Assembly (NCBI GenBank): GCA_963576735.1
Contig: OY755187.1
Location: 12,090,001 to 12,154,000, forward strand
Source: Bedellia somnulentella
Lineage: Eukaryota > Arthropoda > Insecta > Lepidoptera > Bedelliidae
Length of the DNA stretch: 64,000 bases
Direction of reading: 5' to 3'
Part shown: positions 12,101 to 24,100 of the stretch, one piece after another
How the letters are laid out: each line of letters starts with the position of its first letter
Numbering within the stretch: the first letter of the stretch is position 1
Notes under the pieces: model-generated
Database searches by the model: none
What the model was told of the DNA's origin: nothing
What the model saw: the letters and a program-made list of their open reading frames with translations, nothing else
Translations under genes and position numbers: made by a program

Positions 12101-15100
12101 TTTAATAACATTGTATAACTTGTAATCTATAAACAACTTACCTAACAAGCCGTGGAAAATGACTCTGCACAATGACCCCCTTCCTCATGAGCTTGGAGCA
12201 GCACGCTAAGTACTGGCGGTAGAGGTCGTTGGCGTCGCAACACGAGTTGTCAGTCGGGGGCAGGGGTTCGTAAGAGGCGCGGAGCCATGCTAGCGCGAAT
12301 TGCTCGTTTTCCTACAAACGAATCTTCATTTATTGGTGTCTTAATATATTTTTAGACGTTATAACGTTATAAAATGACTCTTTCTTCAATAGCTTGGAGC
12401 AGCACGCCAAGTACTGGCGGTAGAGGTCGTTGGCGTCGCAACACGAGTTGTCAGTCGGGGGGAGCGGCTCGTAAGAGGCGCGGAGCCATGCCAAAGCGAA
12501 TTGCTCGTTTTCCTAAAACGTATCTCTTTGCATTTTCAAATATTCAAAGAGATATAAATAGAGATACATTGGCTGTTTAGTGCCAGCACTTAATATATAT
12601 AATAGCACTATAACATTCTTCTAGCGGGTATCGTAAGAGGCCATCACCAAGAAACTCTATTATAAAAACTTATCCTTGTTTCTCTGCCAATTGAGCTACC
12701 GTGTCAATGGCTGCCAGCGCGAAATTCTTCTATCCTTAATTTCTTTTACACGTTTAAGTAGCGTTTGCGTTTCCTACCTTCGAATTTTTACTAATTCGGA
12801 AGAACTATTTATTCTTTATTTATTAGTAATAATCCCCACAAGAGGTTTTCATAACAAAAAGATTTAAATTATGGGATAGTTAGGCGTTTTCAACATTTGC
12901 ATTCTATCTGAAAAGGTAGACAAGTGGCCTTCCGAATTAGTAAAAATTCGGAGGTAGGAAACGCAAACACTACTTAAACGTGTAAAAGAAATAAAGGATA
13001 GAAGAATTTCGCGCTGGCAGCCATTGACACGGTAGCTCAATTAGCAGAGCGACGGGGGCGTATACCCGAAGGTCGTGGGTTCTATTCCCGCCTGTGTCGA
13101 AATTTTTCTTTAATTTATTTATTCTTTATTTATTAGTAATAATCCCCACATGAGGTTTTCATGAACAAAAAGATTTAAATTATCCTTGTTTACCTATCTT
13201 AAGTGGCTGAGAAATTCCTTATTCGAAAAGCTCTGGCTGTTATCTCTCTTCCAATTCAATGCCCATGCATTGCAGTGACGGAATTAATATACGCATACCT
13301 CTAGTGGAGTTGCAACCCAGTAAGTGTAAGCCTAGTAGTGAGTAACTACAACTTAAAAAACATCACCAGCCTAGAAGTCTTTCACAAAGAAACAGATACA
13401 CATTCACCAAAAAATCTTACAACTAAGTTTTATATTTGCATACCTGAACAGTCTTCTGTTGTATATGAGCTTGTTGCAAATTATTGACAGGGGGCGCCAC
13501 CGAAGCGGGCGCAGCGGGCCGCGGCTCGGGAGGCTTCGACGGACTTGGGGGTGGGGGCTGGAAACAATATTGTGATTTTTTTATATACTTTAATTTAAAA
13601 ATAAAGATAACAGGGCAGGACTATTAGGCTTCTTATCTGGCATTTTAGTTTAAAAATATATATTTTTCTAATGACATTATAATCTGGCATTAGTAAGTAA
13701 CATAAATCTAAATAATGAATTAATATATTGCTGTAACCATGGCTTTTAACCCTATTCGGAATGCGGATGAAATAACTGAAAAGATCCACGAATACTTGCT
13801 TAAAATTAATTGCATATCTTTTGAAATAATATACCTATCCCCTTAAAATATAGGTACAAAGGTTGTCTGGAAGAGATTGCTTTAAGTTACAAGACCTCCA
13901 ATTGTGCTTTAATATGTGTAAAATGTTTAAACTGTGGTTTACATAAAAGAGTTTTCTATTCTATTCAATTCTATATAGATAAAGGCACATAAAGCTAATT
14001 ATATAATTTAATAAGTATTCAACAAACCTGAACAACAGCTTTCGTTTGCACGACGTTTTCTTGTTGAGGCGGCGGTTCCGGCAACGCACTGACAGTTTCT
14101 ACTACACGCATTAGGATGCATGCCCGAGGACCGTAGCTTTGGGCCTGTGGATAACATATTTATTATTAAAAATGCTGTTATTTTTCATAATAGTTAAATT
14201 TCATTTTGAGTATATTTTACTTATCTTTAGAAATATTGGTAGCAGAAAGAAAATTAGATTACAACTTGCATAAGTGAGCAGTTATAGCACACGTCTTAGT
14301 GCTAGGTGCAAAATTTTCTATTACTTTTTGGAAAAATTTTGGCGAATCCGGCAAAACATTATTGACAGAGGCTATCTATACGCACCTTAGCTACATATAC
14401 TGTAATTACAAACCTAATGATTATTTGGACCATATAGAGTGGCTCAAAAATGCAGATGTCCGAAGTATTAAAAATAAAAGAGCATCTATGAAAAGATTGA
14501 CTTTTCAACCAACTTCAAAAAGTCGGTACATAATTCAGTTGTATGTTTTTTGTGTATTTATGTGGTTGCGTGATCAAAAAATAATTCAAATATATCAAAA
14601 TATATACCTATAGACAACAATTGTAATTATCGAATTTTGTATGAAAATTTTTAATTCCATTAAATAGCTGTAAAGGCGGTCTCATTTTTGTTAAAAAAGT
14701 TATGATTTTTATTAAAAAAAAGAACTTATAAAAATGCCCCAGCGACGTCAGCGCGTACACGCACTCGAGAGAGCATACTAGCCATGATGTATGTTACATA
14801 TAGTACACACACAGATACACACCTCCACGGTGACGAGCGCGACCAGCGTGGCGAGCACCCTAGCGCGGGCCACGCCGTCGCAGGCGCGCTCCCCCAGCGA
14901 CGTCAGCGCGTACACGCACTCGAGAGAGCATACTAGCCATGATGTATGTTACATATAGTACACACAGATACACACCTCCACGGTGACGAGCGCGACCAGC
15001 GTGGCGAGCACCCTAGCGCGGGCCACGCCGTCGCAGGCGCGCTCCCCCAGCGACGTCAGCGCGTACACGCACTCGAGAGAGCATACTAGCCATGATGTAT

Positions 15101-18100
15101 GTTACATATAGTACACACACAGATACACACCTCCACGGTGACGAGCGCGACCAGCGTGGCGAGCACCCTAGCGCGGGCCACGCCGTCGCAGGCGCGCTCC
15201 CCCAGCGACGTCAGCGCGTACACGCACTCGAGAGAGCATACTAGCCATGATGTATGTTACATATAGTACACACAGATACACACCTCCACGGTGACGAGCG
15301 CGACCAGCGTGGCGAGCACCCTAGCGCGGGCCACGCCGTCGCAGGCGCGCTCCCCCAGCGACGTCAGCGCGTACACGCACTCGAGAGAGCATACTAGCCA
15401 TGATGTATGTTACATATAGTACACACAGATACACACCTCCACGGTGACGAGCGCGACCAGCGTGGCGAGCACCCTAGCGCGGGCCACGCCGTCGCAGGCG
15501 CGCTCCCCCAGCGACGTCAGCGCGTACACGCACTCGAGAGAGCATACTAGCCATGATGTGTGTTACATATAGTACACACACAGATACACACCTCCACGGT
15601 GACGAGCGCGACCAGCGTGGCGAGCACCCTAGCGCGGGCCACGCCGTCGCAGGCGCGCTCCCCCAGCGACGTCAGCGCGTACACGCACTCGAGAGAGCAT
15701 ACTAGCCATGATGTATGTTACATATAGTACACACAGATACACACCTCCACGGTGACGAGCGCGACCAGCGTGGCGAGCACCCTAGCGCGGGCCACGCCGT
15801 CGCAGGCGCGCTCCCCCAGCGACGTCAGCGCGTACACGCACTCGAGAGAGCATACTAGCCATGATGTATGTTACATATAGTACACACAGATACACACCTC
15901 CACGGTGACGAGCGCGACCAGCGTGGCGAGCACCCTAGCGCGGGCCACGCCGTCGCAGGCGCGCTCCCCCAGCGACGTCAGCGCGTACACGCACTCGAGA
16001 GAGCATACTAGCCATGATGTGTGTTACATATAGTACACACACAGATACACACCTCCACGGTGACGAGCGCGACCAGCGTGGCGAGCACCCTAGCGCGGGC
16101 CACGCCGTCGCAGGCGCGCTCCCCCAGCGACGTCAGCGCGTACACGCACTCGAGAGAGCATACTAGCCATGATGTATGTTACATATAGTACACACAGATA
16201 CACACCTCCACGGTGACGAGCGCGACCAGCGTGGCGAGCACCCTAGCGCGGGCCACGCCGTCGCAGGCGCGCTCCCCCAGCGACGTCAGCGCGTACACGC
16301 ACTCGAGAGAGCATACTAGCCATGATGTATGTTACATATAGTACACACAGATACACACCTCCACGGTGACGAGCGCGACCAGCGTGGCGAGCACCCTAGC
16401 GCGGGCCACGCCGTCGCAGGCGCGCTCCCCCAGCGACGTCAGCGCGTACACGCACTCGAGAGAGCATACTAGCCATGATGTATGTTACATATAGTACACA
16501 CACAGATACACACCTCCACGGTGACGAGCGCGACCAGCGTGGCGAGCACCCTAGCGCGGGCCACGCCGTCGCAGGCGCGCTCCCCCAGCGACGTCAGCGC
16601 GTACACGCACTCGAGAGAGCATACTAGCCATGATGTATGTTACATATAGTACACACAGATACACACCTCCACGGTGACGAGCGCGACCAGCGTGGCGAGC
16701 ACCCTAGCGCGGGCCACGCCGTCGCAGGCGCGCTCCCCCAGCGACGTCAGCGCGTACACGCACTCGAGAGAGCATACTAGCCATGATGTATGTTACATAT
16801 AGTACACACACAGATACACACCTCCACGGTGACGAGCGCGACCAGCGTGGCGAGCACCCTAGCGCGGGCCACGCCGTCGCAGGCGCGCTCCCCCAGCGAC
16901 GTCAGCGCGTACACGCACTCGAGAGAGCATACTAAGGCCATTATGTCACGGAGGGTCAGGAGGGCGCAGACGTCTACGTAAACCTGAAAAAAGGGAAGTA
17001 TTAAGTCTTTTTGTTAAAGTTAAGTCAGACAAAGCCTAGTTTGTTTAGAGTTTTTAAACGTTACATTAGTATATAAGTAAATTTCAAACTTTTTGGTCCT
17101 TCGATTCAGTTTTATTTGATGAATATTGCTAAATATTTTTTTTACAATTTTTTGCGAGAGACTTTAGCGAATATGATTAGTTAGTCAACCTAGATAACGG
17201 AAGAATTTACAGAACATAATTATGATTTGGTTAATTCAAGGAAATGAGAAAAATACACCGTTTCTGTTAGTAAAAGCACCTAACTTTGAGTGGCACTTAT
17301 AGCTGCTGAAGCTGCAAAACCACAATTCATATATACATATACTCACGCCATTACTTCCCATTCGGGTAGGCAAAGACTATTGATCGACACTTTGTACGTT
17401 CCTGACCAACCTCAATCATTTCAAAGAGCCACAATCAAAACATTTATAATTTCTTACACATTTTGCTCAAATTATAGTTGATTGCAAGCAAATTGCTTAG
17501 GCTTTAAAGGAAACTGGTCATAATCACAGGTAAAAAAAAAATTTTGGTGATCCAAAATAATTTAAAGTAACAAGTAACAGAAAAATACACTAAAACCTAC
17601 CCTTGCCTCCAAATTTTTCAGCAAAACCTCCTCATTAGCCTCGTTCTGAGCTAACTTATTCAGCATTTCCAAAGCAGCCAAAACTCGGGCCCGATCGTCT
17701 GATACTAACGCCGATTGGATGGTCGATAACACGTGACGAGATATGAGGCACGTGGCTGGATCCTGAGGGGAAATAAAATACTGTGAGTTAAATCACACTA
17801 TATGTAATTATCTAGGTAAGTTTATTTTTCTAGGCTAAATCATTTCATTGACATGTTAAGTAATTTAATCTTAACGGGTAACTAAATAGCCACATGGTAT
17901 ACATGGTGGCCCAACAAGAACAGTCAGTATATGATAGTCTTAAAAGGCGTGTGACGTTCTGTCCCGTATCATTAGGCGTGTGAGAGCAAATGTGTCACAT
18001 GGTGGGCGAGAATCTGACCAATTATCATACAAAATCTGTCAGTATCTCACTTCTGACGTGACATACTAATTTTCACAAGCCTCGTGCTATCCTATGCTGG

Positions 18101-21100
18101 TCTCATCATCACGAATTTGGAAACAAGCGAAACTTAAGCATATACTCGAGGGATATCTTTGGTAGGGCAATTTCTATCAAAGCACATACATTCGCCAAAA
18201 TCCTTACGATTATTAATACATATAACTAAAACTCACCTTAATAACGAGTTCCGTACACAAATTGCCCAGAGTGTCGAGTCCAGACTGTCGCAACGAACCA
18301 ACCCAACAATTCGCACAGAGTAGCAGAAACCTGAAAGTGTTTTAAGGTTATCAATTAACTATATCTATATAATCAATAGGAAACAAGGAAATACAAATTT
18401 TCGCACGAGTGGTCACCCGATACCATAGCTCAGTTTGCGGTCGAAGGTTCAAGTCCTATTTTTTGTTTGATTAATTGATTAGTAAAAATCCACACATGAG
18501 GTTTTCATGTAAAAAATAAATTATGCATTCATAATTATATCTATATAGTATTTTAAAAATATTATTTATAGTGAATGTAATTAACCTTTCACGTCCCGCC
18601 GGCTCCCAGAGTAGCCAGAAGAAAAAGTACCGTCAAACCCCGATGGCTCCCCGTGGAGCCGCCGATGGCCAGCTTACCGTGTTCGAATTAGCCCCTTATT
18701 TCTTTTATTTTAAGAGTTAAATTACGTTTTTATTGATATCAATGGCTTGTGTATGAAGTGAGCTTTTAACTTGTCCTTCGCTAGTTCTCGGGAAGTCACA
18801 GGTTAAGTTACCTAATATTTGAAATAATCATCAGGTTATTCATTACAAAACCAGGGTAACCAGAACCACCTTTGAAATTAACAATTCTCCAACCTCTTTT
18901 TGACAGTTGGAAGAGAGAAGATAAAATGGTAAACTAACTTAAGGTAGTCACATGAAAAAAAGTAAATCATTTTATAACACATCTGCAGATAGTGACAGTT
19001 GATGAGAATCAAACAATTTTTTTTCTAAACCGTTTCATGATCATCACATACCCAAAATAGAACAGAACTATATTTCAATACAGGGCATAATCACTTAACA
19101 GTTGTGATCCATATTGGAAAGACAAAATTTAGTTTTGGATTTTTAAAAGATCCCAATGGTCCAACACAATGTGTGTAGAAGAGAGACTCACTCCTGAAAC
19201 GTGACAATTATTCGTACGTGCAGCCTACTTTCATCAATTCATAAGACTCACCGTATACACGTAGTATTTCTAGCTAGATACTGCACGTTATCTTCATGGA
19301 AAGACAGAGAGTGCACTATAGAAGCTATCTGCAGTACTCATTGAGTGCACACACATTTAGCCCAGACAACTTAAATAGATTTATTTAAGATATACTGGAT
19401 CGACTTGTTTGAGTTTACACAACAGTAGTACGCTATTCGTCCGAGTAAAAGAGACACTCGCGGAACGTGACATTGATTCGTATGTGCAGCCTACTTTCAT
19501 CAATTCATAAGACTCACCGTATACACGTAGTATTTCTAGCTAGATACTGCACGTTATCTTCATGGAAAGACAGAGAGCGCACTATAGAAGCTATCTGTAG
19601 TACTCTTTGAGTGTACACACATTTGGCTCCTCCGGGAAATTCTGGGGCAAATAGTTGGTCTTCTTCTGAAGGCTCTGTTACCCAGTCTTCTAGGAGTTCT
19701 TGCTGTAGGGGGAATAAAATCAGTTGAGAAATAAACTTAATAGAATTAGATCATATTAAATGTTGCAGATCCAATTTTGATTATCTTTATAGTAAAGTTT
19801 CATATCATAAAAAAGTAAATAGTTATCGAAATTCAACTGTTAGTTTCAGTATATTATGCGTAAAACCTCCTTGTTTGAGCTAGACAATAGTTTGAAGAAA
19901 AAAAAAAATTGCAAACGTCGATTTGACAACAGAGTCTGATATTTACATTAAAATAATGCGTATTACACTGCGTAATTGAATAAAAAACGAGTTTTGTTCT
20001 CTTTCTAATAATATAACTATAAATATGCAAAAAAGTATTCTTCACCTATCTCTTAGTAAAACAATATGTATGCATATTTATATTTCTATAACCACCCTAA
20101 TGTAAGTAAATATCACATACCTCGGCAAATATTTTCTCCACGTCCATATCAAGATCATCACCGGCCGTCAATCGATCAGTCAGCGTGTTCTGAGCAGCCA
20201 GCGCTTGCACCATCAACTCCGGTTGTTCGAGACCTATTGATGGAGAAATATTAGGAATTGGTATTTCTATTATCAATTACATAAACATAATAAACATAAA
20301 CGTTCACGCCGAATATCCCCGAAGGGGTTGGCAGAGGTACTAATAGAGTTACTAAACGTTTTACCTCTTGAAAACTCTTTCTGCGAAATGAAGAAATATT
20401 TTACGTTGACCTAGAACCATGAAATTCAGCAAGAAGATACACTTAATCCGGGGGCTTGCCTGGAGCCTCTCGGTAACATACCGTTCCCCTTATATAATCA
20501 AAATTCATCCACCTAACTCGCACTTAACCATTAATTACTATGTTGGAACAGCAAAGATATACTGACAAGTACACCCTGCTGTGTATTTATGCTTAGCCAG
20601 AAACATGTATATGTCGTAGGATGATTTGATGTTTAGGTTTTTTGCATAAAACCTAGGGATTTTGCAAAAATCCGGACAATTAGACAACGGTTATAATAGT
20701 TTCTAATCTTACTAGGTTTTTTGCAAAAAAACTAGTTGGTTTAGTATGACTCCGAAACGAAATGTCAGTTTTTATGAATACTGTACACTCATTGGTCGAT
20801 TGCAGTACCCCATAAACACGTCATCTCTGATTGGTTGTTAATTAAGACGTACTTTCGTCATTGTTCCTACCTACATTTAATTTGATTTTAGTTTCAAAAA
20901 GTTCTTAAGTATAAAAACAGTATTGTCATTTGCCTTTATAACTCTAGATATAATACCTCAATACTACAATTTAAAACGAACTTAATTTATTGTTCCTACC
21001 TATATTGAAGACGTCCGTGGCCGAGTGGCCCATAATACAAGTGTTACTTAGTTTGGGGTAACTTGATCTGTGTATAATATGTCCGAACGTGATTGTAATT

Positions 21101-24100
21101 TTACTCCAACAAAATAGTAAAAAAATATATTTGATTCCAAGTATCAAATAAGTATTGTCATTTCTTACCCTTTATAACTCTAGCTGTAATATCTCAATAC
21201 CACAATGACGAACCAATCAGAATAAGTGTAGGCGAGCAATCAGAAATCAGCCAATCAGCATTAAAGAAGTACAATCTTACTAAAACAACTAGTTTTTTTG
21301 CAAAAAACCTAGTAAGATTAGAAAATATTACAACCGTTATCTAGTTATCCGGATTTTTGCAAAATCCCTAGGTTTTTTGCAAAAAACCTAAACATCAAAT
21401 CATCCTACGACATATATACCGCGATATAGGACTGATAGAGACGCTGCTATGTGCGAGTGAGTCCGCTGCAGTGTTCGCTCTATCAGTACTCCCACAATGT
21501 AATGAAAATTCACACACACAACTCTTACTCAACCATATACTACCTAATAAATAAAGGAAAGAAAAATTCGACACAGGCGGGGATCGAATCCACAAGTGCC
21601 ACAAACTTATTCTCGTCGGTCAACTCTTTAGCCCCTCTTCCTCCCGTCATCATCGAACAGAATGCATCTGAGGACTTGCCTCAAGTCACTTGATATGACG
21701 TCTTTCAAAATAATTCTTCCACAATTGTTTCATACTATTTTCATTCGTCGCCAACGAAGGCAAACCATGGTTTGTTTGTCTTTAAAAGCATCTTATACCT
21801 AATCTAAAGATTCTTTAAGGGAAACAAAGAAAATATTTTACGTCGACCTAGAATCATGAAATTTAACAAGAAGCTACTAGTAAAACATATTAAGGGCCTC
21901 CCTCGAAAAGTTCACTGATTTTGGTAGTTTTCAAACTCAATAAAATCCGCTCAATAAAGCAATCACACTCTAAATAAAATATATGTTCAAGTTCAATATC
22001 TTATCTTCAAAAATGACGGTTCATATTTTGTTTTTGATAATAATTGACAAAGAAAAAAAAATAATTGTGGGGGCCTTTTTTATTGTAAAATCTGATACTG
22101 CAGTCAGAATACTGCATATATGTTATCGATTACCTATCATTTGCGTAGACAACTGAGTAATCTATCATTGTAGTGATAATTTTCTAGTCTTTTTATCCTA
22201 ATTATGGAGTTACAAAGCTTTTTTCCTAAATTTCAATTGCGGGTCCCTGCGCGGAGAACGGGTGGCAGATGGCTGTTAGCCTTCATGCGCAGAGCTTGTG
22301 TCGGATTTTTCTGTAATATGGCTGCTTGCCGCTTCCCGCGCTTTTTTGATAATTTATTTTGGTTGTGCGCAACATAGTCGCTTGTTTCGCCTTACATTAT
22401 AAGTTTGTCTCAATCGTAATATTATCGTTAATTTCAACCTGTTACATAAGAACGAAATGGTCCAACGTGTGATGTGCTATGCGCCATAGGTGAGGGCGTG
22501 AGTTCAAATCTTCGGCTCGGCATGTGCTTTTTGTTTATTTCTTTACAGGTAAACTAATTTTGTCTTTATTTTCGTTCGGTAATGATGATAAATGCATTAT
22601 TAAAAATACTGCGAATTGTTCTGTTTTGTGAATACGCTCGTATTACCCTAATGTTCCGTAAATCTAGCTGAAACAATTATTATCGTTTTGCTTTAAATTT
22701 ATGTGATATTTTTACATATCTTTTTTGTAATATTTCTACTTTTTTTAAAATGAAATAGAATATATTAAATATGTGCATTCAAACCGTTCTTCGAATAAAT
22801 TATCTTGATTCATTTTATTTTATTAATGTGCTAATAATTCTAGTTTATACTTCGAAAATGTATAGCTTTGCGAGGGGATGAGTAGGTTCAAATAAATTCG
22901 CAACCACTCAACCGTCTCGTCAAGGTGAATTGATAGAGTAAGCTGATATTTATAAATTTTTAGACTTTCATTGAACTTTGCATTTTGTAAACAACTGTGA
23001 AAAAATAACTCAATCAAATAAGCTTTATACTAATTTATGAAATAATTATTTATATTTTTGCGTATACTCATCCCACTATATCGACAAGGAGAAATCTTTG
23101 TATAACACGGCTAGTGTTTTTAATTAGATAAAACAGTAAGTTGTTTGCTTTTCTTTTAAAATACCCTCTATTACATAGTTTAGTATAACCAAAGATTAAA
23201 AGTATTTTTTACCTTATAATAACGACGGAAAATTAAATAAAGGAAATAAACATGTGCAGAAAATCGAAAATTTCCAATTGAACAAAATACTTTTGAGCAA
23301 CATACATACATATACTAACGGCTATAAATCCCTAAAAGGGGTAGCCAGAGCTGAGAAATTAAAAATTCCTCAGCCACTTTTGGAAGTTGAGTGGGAAAAA
23401 GATGGTAGAATAAAGGTTGTTGGTGATGGGTGATGGGTCACCAACCGCATCGCCCAAAAATCCCTTAAAGAGCAAACCTCCAATTAAGTAAATAAACAAA
23501 TACAAAAGACGCATATTTATAGTCTCCTTCTAACAAGAAACTATAACCAAGTATATATGTATGAATTATTATTATGAATTATATATTATTGCTGTGTAGT
23601 GTCGGCTTGGAATAGCACTACCCCATTTTTTCCGGTGCCGGTAAGTGTACGTAAGAGGCGACTGGTAGTATTTACTAAATGCTTTCTCCTGTTTTATAAT
23701 TTGTGCCGATTTTTTATTCAAGTGTGATTTTTGGACGTTGCGATAATAGCACGTTACGTTATTTCTACTGCAATCCACGATCACTTTTTTGTGCCGGCTA
23801 AGAATAACATAATCCCCTTTTACTTGGTGTCACATGAAACCTACTATCATGAGTTTTCTTCTCGACATTCCCCTCCTATATTCCGAAGGTGTCATAAAAA
23901 ATAGTTTTGTGAGATTCAAGTTTTTGTTTCAGTTATTTTAATTACAAAATATATTCATCCAAGCGAGACATCATTATAATATCGATACGAATGTCGCAAT
24001 TCTACAACGAAGTACGAGACTATTTCCGTAGATGGCGCTTAATTTATGGTTATAATAGTTACTAGTGAGGCCACTAGATGGCTTATTTTACGAGTTTGAT

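Noticed and set aside
14299..14613. A 104-codon plus-strand frame in Bap170 intron 11
   Set aside because: It has no recognised motif, no splice or promoter context, and AT-rich composition typical of chance frames.
14734..16983. A CRISPR-like or bacterial direct-repeat array
   Set aside because: The units are contiguous, 153/155 bp, made of coding sequence plus a splice donor, without variable spacers, in an insect gene.
21001..21060. A tRNA gene beginning GTCCGTGGCCGAGTGG
   Set aside because: Only the first arm resembles a tRNA; there is no T-arm or B box downstream.
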